Positions 1 to 9,139 of a stretch of DNA of 64,000 bases are shown here, piece by piece. The notes beneath the pieces are model-generated. The model was not told the origin of the DNA, did no database searches, and saw nothing but the letters and a program-made list of their open reading frames with translations. Origin of the DNA: Rhodanobacter sp. B04 (GTDB taxonomy: Bacteria > Pseudomonadota > Gammaproteobacteria > Xanthomonadales > Rhodanobacteraceae); assembly GCF_002001125.1 (NCBI RefSeq), contig NZ_MUNV01000012.1, positions 220,257-284,256 of the forward strand. Reading direction: 5' to 3'. Position numbers and translations under genes: made by a program. Every line of letters starts with the position of its first letter. The first letter of the stretch is position 1.

Positions 1-51
1 AACTGGCTAACGCCGGTGCGCAACGAAGTCACTGCGCAGGAGGCCGCGTGA
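1..51 (+). CDS. 3' end of an upstream gene, identity unknown
   Basis: Only the last 16 codons and the TGA stop (49-51) are inside the window; they read [16 protein letters not shown]. The stop overlaps the first base of the leuC ATG (TGATG), so the gene is probably translationally coupled to leuC and part of the same operon. By position leuA or a small operon gene would be plausible, but the tail is too short to assign and I do not name it. Confidence 0.6.
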   Translation, partial: NWLTPVRNEVTAQEAA

Positions 52-1457
52 TGGCCAAGACACTCTTCGAGAAAGTATGGGACGCGCACGTCGTCGTACC
101 CGAAACCACCGACACGCCGGCCGTGCTCTACGTCGACCTGCATCTGGTGCATGAGGTGACCTCGCCGCAGGCGTTCAGCGAACTGCGCGAGCGCGGCCTG
201 CAGCTGCGTCGCCCGGATCGCATGCTGGCCACGCTGGACCACTCCACCCCGACCTTGCCGACCAACGCGGACGGCAGCCGCCCGTATGCGAACGCCGAGG
301 CGCAGGCACAGGTGACCCAGCTGGAAACGAATTGCCGCGAGTTCGGCGTCGAGCTGCACGGCTGGGACAGTGCCGACCGCGGCATCGTGCACGTGATCGG
401 CCCGGAGCTGGGCGCCACCCAGCCCGGCATGACGATCGTCTGCGGCGACAGCCACACCTCCACCCACGGTGCGTTCGGCGCGCTGGCATTTGGCATCGGC
501 ACCACCGAGGTCGGCCACGTGATGGCGACGCAGTGCCTGCTGCAGCGCAAGCCGAAGACGATGGCGATCCATGTGGACGGCCAGTTGCCCGCCGGCATCA
601 GTGCGAAGGATCTGATCCTGCACATCATCGGCACGATCGGCGTCGATGGCGGCACCGGCTACGTGCTGGAGTACCGCGGCGCGGCGATCGAAGCGCTGTC
701 GATGGACGAGCGCATGACCGTCTGCAACATGTCGATCGAAGCCGGCGCACGCGCAGGCCTGATCGCGCCGGACGACACCGCGTTCGCATGGTTGAAAGGT
801 CGCCCCCGCACACCGCAGGGCGCCGCGTGGGATGCCGCCGTGGCGACGTGGCGTGCGCTGCGCAGCGATGACGGCGCCACCTACGACCGCGAAGTGCGCA
901 TCGACGCCAACGCGGTGAAACCCACCGTCACCTACGGCACCCATCCGGGCATGGCTATCGCGATGGACGCGCCGGTACCGGCCGCGACCAATGCCCAGGA
1001 ACATCGTGCGCTCGACTACATGCAGAGCAAGCCCGGCCAGCCGATGCAGGGCACGCCGGTCGACGTGGTGTTTGTCGGCAGCTGCACCAACTCGCGGCTG
1101 TCCGATCTGCGCGAGGCCGCCAACGTGCTGCGTGGCCGCCGCGTCGCCGACGGCGTGCGCATGCTGGTGGTGCCGGGTTCCGAAGCGGTGCGCCGCGACG
1201 CCGAACGCGAAGGCCTGCATCAGGTATTCACCGCCGCCGGCGCCGAGTGGCGCGTGCCGGGCTGTTCGATGTGCATCGCGATGAACGGCGACCTGGCCCA
1301 GCCAGGCCAGCTGGTAGTGAGCACCTCCAACCGCAACTTCGAAGGCCGCCAGGGCAAGGGCGCACGCACCGTGCTGGCCAGCCCGGCCACCGCCGCGGCA
1401 TCTGCACTGGCTGGGCGCATTGCCGATCCACGCGAGTACCTGGTGGAGGCAGCATGA
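51..1457 (+). CDS. leuC: 3-isopropylmalate dehydratase large subunit LeuC
   Basis: The 468-residue product is the aconitase-family large subunit that, with LeuD, isomerises 2- to 3-isopropylmalate in cytosolic leucine synthesis. The three cysteines expected to hold the [4Fe-4S] cluster are visible: C345 in VGSCTNSR and C405/C408 in PGCSMC. Substrate motifs such as [20 protein letters not shown] lie near residue 135. Length matches the family (about 466). The ATG at 51 is preferred over the in-frame GTG at 48, because it gives the canonical [10 protein letters not shown] start and overlaps the upstream stop by one base. An unusually long spacer (1458-1602) separates it from leuD, although the rest of the leu genes overlap. 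Confidence 0.97.
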   Translation: MAKTLFEKVWDAHVVVPETTDTPAVLYVDLHLVHEVTSPQAFSELRERGLQLRRPDRMLATLDHSTPTLPTNADGSRPYANAEAQAQVTQLETNCREFGVELHGWDSADRGIVHVIGPELGATQPGMTIVCGDSHTSTHGAFGALAFGIGTTEVGHVMATQCLLQRKPKTMAIHVDGQLPAGISAKDLILHIIGTIGVDGGTGYVLEYRGAAIEALSMDERMTVCNMSIEAGARAGLIAPDDTAFAWLKGRPRTPQGAAWDAAVATWRALRSDDGATYDREVRIDANAVKPTVTYGTHPGMAIAMDAPVPAATNAQEHRALDYMQSKPGQPMQGTPVDVVFVGSCTNSRLSDLREAANVLRGRRVADGVRMLVVPGSEAVRRDAEREGLHQVFTAAGAEWRVPGCSMCIAMNGDLAQPGQLVVSTSNRNFEGRQGKGARTVLASPATAAASALAGRIADPREYLVEAA

Positions 1458-1602
1458 AGAGCAGAAGTAAGTGGAGAGAAGTGGGGAGCGAGAGAGAGCA
1501 GGCGCCGAGGCTTGGCGGCTCTTCCCCTCGCGCCCTTGCCGTTCGCTTTATCTCACTCCTCACTCCTCACTCCTCTCTACTAACACCTCATAAGAGCCTG
1601 CC
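1458..1602 (+). repeat. leuC-leuD spacer with purine block, pyrimidine block and a 7-bp tandem repeat
   Basis: This 145-base gap holds no gene. Its first 45 bases (to about 1502) are almost pure purine on the + strand. Bases 1551-1580 are almost pure pyrimidine and contain CACTCCT three times in tandem (1554-1574). The two blocks are imperfectly complementary, so the mRNA could fold into a long, G-U rich hairpin between leuC and leuD. AAGAG at about 1591 may be the leuD ribosome site. Confidence 0.6.
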
Positions 1603-2184
1603 ATGAAACCCATCACCCGCATCCACTCGCGCACCGCGGTGCTGGCTGACGAGAACATCGACACCGACCGCATCATCCCGGCACGCTTCCTCACCACCAC
1701 CACCCGCGAAGGGCTGGGCAAGCTGTGCTTCCACGACTGGCGCTATCGGGCCGATGGCAGCGACAACCCGGCGTTTCCGTTGAACCAGCCGCAGGCGCAG
1801 GGCTGCTCGATCGTGGTGGCCGGACGCAATTTCGGCTGCGGCTCCTCGCGCGAACACGCGCCGTGGGCCCTGCTCGATTACGGCGTGCAGGCGGTGCTGT
1901 GCAGCGAGATCGCGGACATCTTCCGTGGCAACGCGTTGAAGAACGGCCTGCTGGCGATCGTCATCGACGAACTGGAGCACCGCTGGCTGCTCAAGCATCC
2001 CGGTATCGAGCTGGTGATCGACGTGCGTGAACAGTTCATCGCACTGCCCGACGGCGGCCGCATTTCGTTCCGGCTGGAACCGTTCGCGCGGCACTGCCTG
2101 CTCAACGGCGTCGACCAGCTCGGCTACCTGCTGCAACACAGCGACGCCATCAGTCATTACGAACAATCGGAGAAAGCGGCATGA
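1603..2184 (+). CDS. leuD: 3-isopropylmalate dehydratase small subunit LeuD
   Basis: The 193-residue swivelling subunit of isopropylmalate isomerase pairs with LeuC. The family signature [17 protein letters not shown] sits at about residues 73-89, and the early [11 protein letters not shown] segment is typical of LeuD. Length is close to the usual 200. The stop overlaps the leuB start by four bases (ATGA at 2181-2184), indicating coupled translation. A 145-base spacer separates it from leuC, so LeuD synthesis may depend on its own ribosome binding after the structured spacer. Confidence 0.97.
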   Translation: MKPITRIHSRTAVLADENIDTDRIIPARFLTTTTREGLGKLCFHDWRYRADGSDNPAFPLNQPQAQGCSIVVAGRNFGCGSSREHAPWALLDYGVQAVLCSEIADIFRGNALKNGLLAIVIDELEHRWLLKHPGIELVIDVREQFIALPDGGRISFRLEPFARHCLLNGVDQLGYLLQHSDAISHYEQSEKAA

Positions 2185-3278
2185 AGGCACACATCGTCAC
2201 CCTGCCCGGCGACGGCGTCGGCCCCGAGGTCACCGCGGCCGCGGTCGCCGTATTGAAAACCGTCGCCGCGCGTTATGAGCACGTGTTCACCTTCGATGAG
2301 CACTTGATCGGCGGTGCTGCGATCGACGCCACCGGCGAACCGCTGCCAGCCGCTGCGCTGGCCGTATGTCAGAGCGCCGATGCGGTGCTGCTCGGCGCCG
2401 TCGGTGGCCCGAAGTGGTCCGACCCGAATGCGCCGGTGCGCCCCGAGCAGGGTTTGCTGGCGTTGCGCGCCGCGCTGGGTGTGTATGCGAACCTGCGTCC
2501 GCTGCAGGTGCATCCCGCGCTGGCCGACCTGTCGCCGCTGAAGAACGAGAAGCTGGAAAACGTCGACGTGCTGTTCGTGCGCGAACTCACCGGCGGCGCC
2601 TACTTCGGCGCCAAGACGCGCACGGCCGATACCGCCACCGACGAGTGCAAATACACGGTAGCCGAAGTCGAGCGCGTGGTGCGCCGCGCGTTCGAACTAG
2701 CGCGCGGCCGCCGCCACCACGTCACCTCGGTGGACAAGGCCAACGTGCTGGAGACCTCGCGCCTGTGGCGCAGCACGGTGCAACGCATCGCCGCCGACTA
2801 TCCCGACGTGAAGGTCGAGCACCAGCTGGTCGACTCGATGGCGATGCTGCTGCTGACCCAGCCGAGCCGCTACGACGTGGTGGTCACCGAGAACCTGTTC
2901 GGCGACATCCTCACCGACGAAGCCGCTGCGCTGGCCGGTTCGCTCGGCCTGCTGCCGTCGGCGTCCCTGGGCGAGGGCAAGGCCGGCCTGTACGAACCGA
3001 TCCACGGCTCGGCGCCTGACATCGCCGGCCACGGCGTGGCCAATCCGGTCGGCGCGATCCTCTCCGCAGCGTTGCTGCTGCGTCATTCGCTGGGACTGGA
3101 AGCCGAAGCGGCGGCCGTCGAGGCGGCGGTCGACCAGGTGCTGCGCCATGGCCCGCACACCCGCGACATCGGCGGCAGCGCCGGCACCGCCGCCGTATGC
3201 GACGCCGTGCTGGCCGCGATCGAGGAGTACGCCGACAACGCCGCCGCGTTCTTCTGCGGAGCACGCGCATGCGGCTGA
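2181..3278 (+). CDS. leuB: 3-isopropylmalate dehydrogenase LeuB
   Basis: The 365-residue NAD-dependent beta-decarboxylating dehydrogenase oxidises 3-isopropylmalate to 2-oxoisocaproate. The product opens with [10 protein letters not shown]. It has [10 protein letters not shown] near residue 70, the catalytic K/D region VDSMAM (D218), and the metal-binding aspartates D242 and D246 in [13 protein letters not shown]. The cofactor loop [15 protein letters not shown] is also present. The C-terminus ([18 protein letters not shown]) is slightly longer than usual. It overlaps leuD by four bases. Downstream lies a 273-base hairpin-rich leader before ilvD rather than another direct overlap. Confidence 0.97.
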   Translation: MKAHIVTLPGDGVGPEVTAAAVAVLKTVAARYEHVFTFDEHLIGGAAIDATGEPLPAAALAVCQSADAVLLGAVGGPKWSDPNAPVRPEQGLLALRAALGVYANLRPLQVHPALADLSPLKNEKLENVDVLFVRELTGGAYFGAKTRTADTATDECKYTVAEVERVVRRAFELARGRRHHVTSVDKANVLETSRLWRSTVQRIAADYPDVKVEHQLVDSMAMLLLTQPSRYDVVVTENLFGDILTDEAAALAGSLGLLPSASLGEGKAGLYEPIHGSAPDIAGHGVANPVGAILSAALLLRHSLGLEAEAAAVEAAVDQVLRHGPHTRDIGGSAGTAAVCDAVLAAIEEYADNAAAFFCGARACG

Positions 3279-3342
3279 TGCAGTCCCCCAGCTCCCCTCG
3301 ACACTTTCCCAACGGCCACATGGACGTGTCCGTATTTTCTGC

Positions 3343-3438
3343 CGTCCCCTGCGTGCTTCCGGTATCGGATGCCCTCCATGCGTTCCCAAGGCGCACGTTC
3401 CCATCCGCTTCGCCAACTTTCCTTGCACGCAGGGGACG
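3343..3438 (+). promoter_or_regulatory. 14-bp inverted repeat in the leuB-ilvD spacer
   Basis: CGTCCCCTGCGTGC (3343-3356) is repeated as its exact reverse complement at 3425-3438, with a 68-base loop. The spacer 3279-3551 holds no convincing gene. Two further short hairpins follow directly, so the ilvD leader may be strongly structured. Possible roles are attenuation, mRNA processing between leuB and ilvD, or simply a dispersed repeat. Confidence 0.55.
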
Positions 3439-3489
3439 CTTTTTCCTTGCGCTTCGATCAGCGCCGCGGCGAGCACGCGCCCCTCATCC

Positions 3490-3526
3490 GCCCCTTCGGG
3501 GCACCTTCTCCCCGGTGGGGAGAAGG
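3490..3526 (+). repeat. pair of hairpins before ilvD, dispersed-repeat type
   Basis: Two perfect hairpins stand side by side: GCCCC-TTC-GGGGC at 3490-3502 and CCTTCTCCCC-GGT-GGGGAGAAGG at 3504-3526. The combined pattern resembles extragenic repeats that I know from many proteobacterial genomes. There is no T-run directly after the stem (GATTCAG follows), so a classical terminator is unlikely. The ilvD ATG lies 26 bases downstream. Confidence 0.6.
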
Positions 3527-3551
3527 GATTCAGTCCTTTGGAGATTTTTTG

Positions 3552-5255
3552 ATGCGCAGTGACCTGATCAAGAGCGGCCCCGACCGCGCCCCCGCCCGCG
3601 CGATGCTGCGCGCCACCGGACTGGACGACGCGGCGATTGCCCGACCGCTGGTTGCGGTGGTGCACACCTGGTCGAACGTGAGCCCGTGCAACCTCAACCT
3701 GCGCGAGCTGGCGGTCGAAGCCGCCGCCGGCATCCGTGCCGCCGGCGGCACGCCGATCGAATTCAATACGATCGCCGTCACCGACGGCATCGCGATGGGT
3801 ACGCCGGGCATGCGTGCCTCGCTGATCAGCCGCGAGGTGATCACCGACTCGATCGAGCTGGCGGTGGATGGTCACTGCCTCGACGCGATGGTGGTGCTGT
3901 GCGGCTGCGACAAGACCATCCCGGCCGCGGCGATGGCGCTGGCGCGGCTGAACATCCCCGGTGTCGCGCTGTACGGCGGCAGCATCGCGCACGGCACGCA
4001 CGACAATCATCCGATCACCATCCAGCAGGTGTTCGAAGCCGTTGGTGCGCACGGCGCCGGCAAGATCGACGACGCCGAACTCGCCTCGGTCGAGCGCGAT
4101 GCCTGCCCCGGTGCCGGCGCCTGCGGCGGCCAGTTCACCGCCAACACGATGGCGATGGTGCTGACCACGCTGGGCCTGTCGCCGATGGGTTACAACGACA
4201 TTCCCGCCACGCATCCGGCCAAGGGCGCCGCCGCCTATCGATGCGGCGAGCTGGTGATGGAATGCCTCAAGGCCGGGCGCACGCCGCGCGACATGCTGAC
4301 GCGTACATCATTCCGCAACGCTGCCCGCATGGTCGCCGCCACTGCGGGTTCCACCAACGCGGTGCTGCACCTGCTGGCGATCGCGCGCGAAGCCGGCGTC
4401 GAGTGGGCGCTGGAAGATTTCGAGCCCGCCTCGGTGCACACGCCGGTGATCGCCGACCTGCTGCCCGGCGGCCGCTATACCGCGGTCGAGCTGTTCGGCG
4501 CCGGTGGCAGCGCGCGGGTGGCGCAGGAGCTGATCGCCGCCGGCATGCTGGACGACGCGCCTACCGTCACCGGTCGCAGCCTGTTCGCCGAAGCCGCGGC
4601 CGCACCACGCGCCGAGACACAGGACGTGGTGCATCCAGTCACCCGGCCGCTGAAACCGCGCGGCGGCTACTCGATCCTGTACGGCAACCTCGCGCCGGAA
4701 GGCTGCATCCTCAAGCTCGCCGGCAAGAGCGGCCACTTCGAAGGCAGCGCCTGCGTGTTCGAGAGCGAGGAGGAAGCGTTCGCCGCCGTGCAGGGCGATC
4801 GCATCCACGCCGGCGACGTCATCGTGATCCGCAACGAAGGTCCCGCCGGCGGTCCCGGCATGCGCGAGATGCTCGGCGTCACCGCGGCGCTGGTCGGCCG
4901 CGGCCTCGGCAACGACGTGGCGCTGATCACCGACGGCCGCTTCTCCGGCGCCACCCACGGTTTCATGGTCGGCCACATCGCACCCGAAGCAGTGCGTGGT
5001 GGCCCGATCGCCCTGCTGCGCGACGGCGACCGCGTGGTGATCGATGCCGAACACCGCGAGCTGCGCACCACGGCCGACCTGGCCAGTCGCCGCGCCAGCT
5101 GGCAGCCACCGAAACCGAAAGTCACCCAGGGCGCACTGGCCAAGTACGCGCGCCTGGTCGGCTCCGCCTCCGACGGCGCCACCACCCAGCTGCATGCCGC
5201 CATCGCCTCATCCAAGCATACCCACACCGAAACCACCGAAGGAGTTGCCGCATGA
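3552..5255 (+). CDS. ilvD: dihydroxy-acid dehydratase IlvD
   Basis: The 567-residue Fe-S dehydratase converts 2,3-dihydroxy acids to 2-oxo acids in the last common step of valine and isoleucine synthesis. Cysteines C46 (SPCNLN), C117/C119 (CGCDKT) and C185/C191 (CPGAGACGG) are in the positions expected for cluster ligands. The Mg/substrate motif [10 protein letters not shown] lies near residue 460. I chose the ATG at 3552 ([14 protein letters not shown]), because the frame upstream runs through the hairpin leader and has no family similarity. Its TGA overlaps the ilvC ATG (ATGA at 5252-5255). Confidence 0.96.
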   Translation: MRSDLIKSGPDRAPARAMLRATGLDDAAIARPLVAVVHTWSNVSPCNLNLRELAVEAAAGIRAAGGTPIEFNTIAVTDGIAMGTPGMRASLISREVITDSIELAVDGHCLDAMVVLCGCDKTIPAAAMALARLNIPGVALYGGSIAHGTHDNHPITIQQVFEAVGAHGAGKIDDAELASVERDACPGAGACGGQFTANTMAMVLTTLGLSPMGYNDIPATHPAKGAAAYRCGELVMECLKAGRTPRDMLTRTSFRNAARMVAATAGSTNAVLHLLAIAREAGVEWALEDFEPASVHTPVIADLLPGGRYTAVELFGAGGSARVAQELIAAGMLDDAPTVTGRSLFAEAAAAPRAETQDVVHPVTRPLKPRGGYSILYGNLAPEGCILKLAGKSGHFEGSACVFESEEEAFAAVQGDRIHAGDVIVIRNEGPAGGPGMREMLGVTAALVGRGLGNDVALITDGRFSGATHGFMVGHIAPEAVRGGPIALLRDGDRVVIDAEHRELRTTADLASRRASWQPPKPKVTQGALAKYARLVGSASDGATTQLHAAIASSKHTHTETTEGVAA

Positions 5256-6268
5256 GTACCGCCCCCACCAACGCACTCGCCCAATCCCGCATCGCCGTAC
5301 TCGGCTACGGCAGCCAGGGCCGCGCGCATGCGCTGAACCTGCGCGACTCCGGCCTCGACGTCGTGGTCGGCCTGCGCCCCGGCGGCCCCACATGGAAACG
5401 CGCCGAGGCCGATGGCTTCGCGGTGGTCGAACCGGCCAACGCGGTGCGTGGCGCCGACCTGGTCGCCGTGCTGACCCCGGACATGGTGCAGCCGGCGCTG
5501 TACAAGGAAGTGATCGAACCGAACATCAAGCCGGGCGCCGCGCTGTTGTTCGCGCACGGCTTCAACGTGCACTTCAAGCAGATCACCCCACGCGCCGACA
5601 TCGACGTGATCCTGGTCGCCCCGAAGGGCCCCGGCGCGCTGGTGCGCAGCGAATACGAGCGTGGCCGTGGTGTGCCGTGCATCTGGGCGGTGCACCAGGA
5701 TGTCAGTGGCCACGCCGAGGCGAAGACCAAGGGCTACGCCGACGGCATCGGTGGCGGCCGCGCGATGATCATCAAGACCGACTTCAAGGAAGAGACCGAG
5801 ACCGACCTGTTCGGCGAGCAGGCGGTGTTGTGCGGCGGCACCAGCGAGCTGGTGATCAAGGGCTTCGAGACCCTGGTCGAGGCCGGCTACCAGCCGGAGA
5901 TCGCCTACTACGAGGTGATGCACGAGCTGAAGCTGATCGTCGACCTGTTCTACGAAGGCGGCCTCAAGCGGATGCTGGAATTCGTCTCCGAAACCGCGCA
6001 ATACGGCGACTACGTCAGCGGTCCGCGCGTGGTCGACGCCGGCACCAAGGCGCGCATGAAGGAAGTCCTCACCGATATCCAGGACGGCACGTTCGCGCGC
6101 AACTGGACGGCCGAATATGCCGCCGGCCTGCCCAACTACAAGCGCCTGAAGCAGGCCGACCTCGATCATCCGATCGAAGTGGTCGGCGCCAAGCTGCGCG
6201 CACAGATGCCGTGGCTGCAGCCGTCCGCAGCCAAGACCGAAGCCATGCCGCTGAAGAAGGTCGGCTGA
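5252..6268 (+). CDS. ilvC: ketol-acid reductoisomerase IlvC, class I
   Basis: The 338-residue NADPH-dependent enzyme isomerises and reduces acetohydroxy acids. The Rossmann motif [17 protein letters not shown] is near residue 15. Metal ligands D185 and E189 lie in [12 protein letters not shown], and the C-terminal knotted domain carries [19 protein letters not shown]. The N-terminus is shorter than the common MKVYYDKDA type and matches the Xanthomonas form as I recall it. The four-base overlap with ilvD shows coupling. A GC-rich hairpin at 6279-6308 follows the stop. Confidence 0.96.
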   Translation: MSTAPTNALAQSRIAVLGYGSQGRAHALNLRDSGLDVVVGLRPGGPTWKRAEADGFAVVEPANAVRGADLVAVLTPDMVQPALYKEVIEPNIKPGAALLFAHGFNVHFKQITPRADIDVILVAPKGPGALVRSEYERGRGVPCIWAVHQDVSGHAEAKTKGYADGIGGGRAMIIKTDFKEETETDLFGEQAVLCGGTSELVIKGFETLVEAGYQPEIAYYEVMHELKLIVDLFYEGGLKRMLEFVSETAQYGDYVSGPRVVDAGTKARMKEVLTDIQDGTFARNWTAEYAAGLPNYKRLKQADLDHPIEVVGAKLRAQMPWLQPSAAKTEAMPLKKVG

Positions 6269-6278
6269 AAACCGCCTT

Positions 6279-6308
6279 GCCCCTCCCCCTGCTTCGCAGG
6301 GAAGGGGC
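6279..6308 (+). repeat. hairpin between ilvC and the VOC gene
   Basis: GCCCCTCCCCCTGC, loop TTC, then GCAGGGAAGGGGC can form a stem of about 12 pairs with a small internal loop. No T-run follows. It resembles a dispersed repeat or an mRNA-stabilising element more than a terminator, and the next gene starts 46 bases downstream on the same strand. Confidence 0.5.
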
Positions 6309-6353
6309 ACAGCAGTCACTACCCCTAGCACTGAACAATGAGAGAGGTTCGTC

Positions 6354-6695
6354 ATGAAACGTTTCCATATCGCCCTGGCCGTCGCCGACCTGGAGGCCTC
6401 GATCGCCGACTACAGCGCCCGACTCGGCCAGCCACCGCAGGCCGTGGTTTACGGCGTTTACGCGATGTGGCGCACCGACAACCTCAATTTCTCGATCCGC
6501 CAGCAACCCGAAAAGGCCGGCCAGATCTGCCAGCTCGGCTTCGAGGACGACATCGCGCAGGGCTTCACCAGCAGCACCGACGTGAACGGCATCGCATGGG
6601 AACGTTTTTCCACACTGGAGCAGGACCTGCAGATCATCGCCACCTTTGGCGTGCCGGTGCATCCGGCGGTCGAGCGCGACCTGATCCGCAATTGA
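6354..6695 (+). CDS. small VOC (glyoxalase-like) protein in the ilv cluster
   Basis: This 113-residue protein opens with KRFHIALAVADLEASIADYSARLG, the beta-alpha start of the vicinal oxygen chelate fold. It is one short VOC module, probably working as a dimer. H5 in FHIALAV is in the place of a metal ligand in typical VOC enzymes; no obvious second ligand pair can be fixed by eye. It lies between ilvC and ilvG on the same strand, preceded by GAGAGG at a good ribosome-site distance. Substrate and role are unknown. Location suggests a link to acetohydroxy or oxo acid metabolism, which is inference. Confidence 0.8.
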   Translation: MKRFHIALAVADLEASIADYSARLGQPPQAVVYGVYAMWRTDNLNFSIRQQPEKAGQICQLGFEDDIAQGFTSSTDVNGIAWERFSTLEQDLQIIATFGVPVHPAVERDLIRN

Positions 6696-6724
6696 TGGGC
6701 CGCAAAAGTACCCCGACCTTCGCC

Positions 6725-6840
6725 CGTCATCCCAGCGAGGCGCTTCGCAACAGCCGAAGGCTGGTCAAGCCGGGATCCGGTGCCTTGGCAGCATCTGCAT
6801 TCAAAGCCACTGGCTTCCGGCCTGCGCCGGAATGACGACG
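6725..6840. repeat. dispersed palindromic repeat, copy A (before ilvG)
   Basis: The element starts CGTCATCCCAGCGAGG and ends with CGCCGGAATGACGACG, so its ends are imperfect inverted repeats. The middle contains CAGCCGAAGGCTGGTCAAGC. Closely related copies lie at 8771-8873 (after ilvG) and, truncated, at 21441-21462. It carries no gene and looks like a non-autonomous extragenic element. Confidence 0.7.
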
Positions 6841-6886
6841 CGGAGAACCGAATGCCATTGCGCACCCCATCCACCAGGAACCAGAC

Positions 6887-8755
6887 GTGACGACTTCAGC
6901 GCAGACGACGCAGCCTGCCCAGGCCACCGCCATCGACCAGCATCCGCTTGCCGGCCACACGATGAGTGGCGCCGACGTGATCGTGCAGGTATTCGCCGAC
7001 CAAAGCGTCGAGGTGATGTTCGGCTATTCCGGCGGCGCGATCCTGCCGGTATACGACGCCGTGTTCCGCTACAACGCGACCCACCTGAAGGACAACGGCG
7101 ACGAGCCGATGCCGCTGATCGTGCCGGCCAACGAACAGGGCGCAGGTTTCATGGCGGCGGGCTATGCGCGCGCCTCCGGCAAGGTCGGCGTGGCGGTGGT
7201 CACCTCCGGCCCCGGCGCCACCAACATGGTCACGCCGGTGCGCGACTCGATGGCCGATTCGATTCCGCTGGTGGTGATCTGCGGCCAGGTGAGTACCGTG
7301 GCAATCGGCAGCGATGCGTTCCAGGAGGCACCGATCAGCAACATCATGGGCGCCTGCGCCAAGCATGTGTTCCTGGTCACCGATCCGGCGCAGCTGGAAG
7401 CGACCCTGCGCACCGCATTCACCCTCGCCCGCAGCGGTCGCCCCGGACCGGTGGTGGTGGATGTCCCGAAGGACGTGCAGAACACCGCGCTGAAGTTTCA
7501 TGGCAACGGCGAGCTGGCGCTGACCGGCTATCGCGCACGCCTGCGTGCGGTGGAACAGTCGACGTTGAGCGACGCCGACTGCGCCGCCTTCTTCACGGCA
7601 TTGATGCAGGCCAGACGTCCACTGATCTACGCCGGCGGCGGCGTGATCGCAGCCGGTGCGGCCACCGCATTGCGTGCATTCGTCGACACGTTCGGGTTGC
7701 CGGTCACCACCACCTTGATGGGCCTGGGCGCGTTCGACACCACCGACCCGTTGGCCCTGCACATGCTCGGCATGCACGGCACCGCGTATGCGAATTACGC
7801 GGTGGAGGATTGCGACTTCGTGCTGGCGCTGGGCGCACGCTTCGACGACCGCGTGGCCGGCGTGCCGGACAAGTTCGCACCGCGCGCTAAGTTCATCGCA
7901 CACATCGACATCGACCCGGCTGAGATCGGCAAGGTGAAACCGGTGCACTGGCATCATGTCGGCCCGCTGGTGCGCGCGCTGGAACGCCTGAACAGTTACG
8001 GCCGTGCACACGGGTTGCGGCCCTCGCTCGATGCCTGGCATGCGCACGTCGCCGAACTGAAACGCGTGCACGCGTTGAACTATGACCGCAGCAGCAGGTT
8101 GATCCAGCCCTACGCCGTGCTGGAAGCGATCAACCGGCATACCGACGGCCGCGCGATCATCAGCACCGGGGTCGGCCAGCACCAGATGTGGGCGGCGCAG
8201 TACTTCGACTTCCGCGCGCCGCGGCATTGGCTCACTTCCGGTTCGATGGGCACGATGGGTTTCGGACTGCCGGCGGCGGTCGGCGCGCAGTTCGCGCACC
8301 GCGACAAGCTGGTCATCGACATCGACGGCGACGCCAGCATCCGCATGAACCTCGGCGAGCTGGAAACCGTCACCACCTACAACCTGCCGATCAAGGTAGT
8401 GGTGCTCAACAACGTCGGCGACGGCATGGTGCGGCAGTGGCAGAAGCTGTACTTCAAGGGCCGCTTCGCCTCCTCCGACAAGAGCCTGCACAAGAAGGAC
8501 TTCGTGCTGGCCGCACAGGCCGACGGCTTCGCCTGGGCGCAGCGGCTGGAACACGCCGAGGAACTGGAGGCGACGATCGCCGCGTTCCTCGCGTTCGATG
8601 GCCCGGCGTTCCTGGAAGTGATGATCGATCCGGATGCCGGCGTGTATCCGATGGTCGGCCCCGGCGCCAGCTACGCGCAGATGATCACTGGCGAGTTCAT
8701 CGCTTCGCGCGATGCGCCCGCCGCGCGCGAGGTGCAGCCATCGCACATGTTTTGA
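6887..8755 (+). CDS. ilvG: acetolactate synthase large (catalytic) subunit
   Basis: This 622-residue ThDP enzyme condenses pyruvate with pyruvate or 2-oxobutyrate, the first committed step of valine and isoleucine synthesis. The catalytic glutamate is E83 in PANEQGAGFMAAGYARASG. The FAD-linked middle domain and the ThDP motif near residue 480 (DIDGDASIRMNLGELET) are clear. I favour the GTG at 6887 because AGGAA lies seven bases upstream. An in-frame ATG at 6962 (MSGADVIV) would give the more usual N-terminus and is the alternative. Dispersed repeats flank the gene on both sides. The small subunit gene follows 135 bases later. Confidence 0.95.
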   Translation: MTTSAQTTQPAQATAIDQHPLAGHTMSGADVIVQVFADQSVEVMFGYSGGAILPVYDAVFRYNATHLKDNGDEPMPLIVPANEQGAGFMAAGYARASGKVGVAVVTSGPGATNMVTPVRDSMADSIPLVVICGQVSTVAIGSDAFQEAPISNIMGACAKHVFLVTDPAQLEATLRTAFTLARSGRPGPVVVDVPKDVQNTALKFHGNGELALTGYRARLRAVEQSTLSDADCAAFFTALMQARRPLIYAGGGVIAAGAATALRAFVDTFGLPVTTTLMGLGAFDTTDPLALHMLGMHGTAYANYAVEDCDFVLALGARFDDRVAGVPDKFAPRAKFIAHIDIDPAEIGKVKPVHWHHVGPLVRALERLNSYGRAHGLRPSLDAWHAHVAELKRVHALNYDRSSRLIQPYAVLEAINRHTDGRAIISTGVGQHQMWAAQYFDFRAPRHWLTSGSMGTMGFGLPAAVGAQFAHRDKLVIDIDGDASIRMNLGELETVTTYNLPIKVVVLNNVGDGMVRQWQKLYFKGRFASSDKSLHKKDFVLAAQADGFAWAQRLEHAEELEATIAAFLAFDGPAFLEVMIDPDAGVYPMVGPGASYAQMITGEFIASRDAPAAREVQPSHMF

Positions 8756-8770
8756 GCAAACCATTTTGAT

Positions 8771-8873
8771 CGTCGTTCCGGCGGCTTTTGACAGCCGAGT
8801 GGCTGGTCAAGCCGGAACCCAGTGTCGTCGACGCGCAAAGCCTCTGGATTCCGGCTTTCGCCGGGATGACGAG
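8771..8873. repeat. dispersed palindromic repeat, copy B (after ilvG)
   Basis: The element begins CGTCGTTCCGGCGG and ends CGCCGGGATGACG, giving complementary ends. It shares the internal core CAGCCGA-GGCTGGTCAAGCCGG with copy A at 6725-6840. It fills the ilvG-ilvM spacer, ending 17 bases before the small-subunit ATG. The read-through mRNA would therefore carry its hairpin between the two subunits of one enzyme. Confidence 0.7.
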
Positions 8874-8890
8874 CATGAAAGGAGCGAGAC

Positions 8891-9139
8891 ATGAACCACA
8901 CTTTATCCATCTTGCTGCAGAACGAAGCCGGCGCACTGGTGCGCGTCGCCGGGCTGTTCGCCGCGCGCGGCTACAACATCGACACGTTGACCGTCTGCGC
9001 CACCCACGATCCCGCCGTTTCGCGCCTGACCCTGAGCCTGCAGTGCGACGATGCCGGCGTCGCGCAGATCCTGCAGCAGACGCGCAAGCTGGTCGACGTG
9101 CTGCAGGTGGCGCATCCGGCGACGGCACTGGCGGCATGA
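8891..9139 (+). CDS. ilvM: acetolactate synthase small subunit, short ACT type
   Basis: This is an 82-residue single ACT-domain protein (LSILLQNEAGALVRVAGLFAARGYN) of the regulatory subunit family. It is about the size of E. coli IlvM (87) and far shorter than IlvH/IlvN-type subunits of 160 or more. It should bind and activate the catalytic subunit; valine sensitivity cannot be read from the sequence. AGGAGCG lies six bases before the ATG. Its stop overlaps the ilvA start by four bases (ATGA at 9136-9139). Confidence 0.9.
   Translation: MNHTLSILLQNEAGALVRVAGLFAARGYNIDTLTVCATHDPAVSRLTLSLQCDDAGVAQILQQTRKLVDVLQVAHPATALAA

Noticed and set aside
3490..3526. Hairpins before ilvD as a rho-independent terminator of leuB.
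   Set aside because: No T-run follows the stems and ilvD starts 26 bases later on the same strand.
3686..5251. Upstream in-frame extension of ilvC through the second half of ilvD.
   Set aside because: The translated extension is an Arg-rich shadow of ilvD. The ATGA overlap at 5252 gives a normal IlvC of 338 residues.
6696..6886. Leader peptide/attenuator for ilvG.
   Set aside because: No short frame with a run of Leu, Val or Ile codons precedes a terminator/antiterminator pair. The region is filled by a dispersed repeat.
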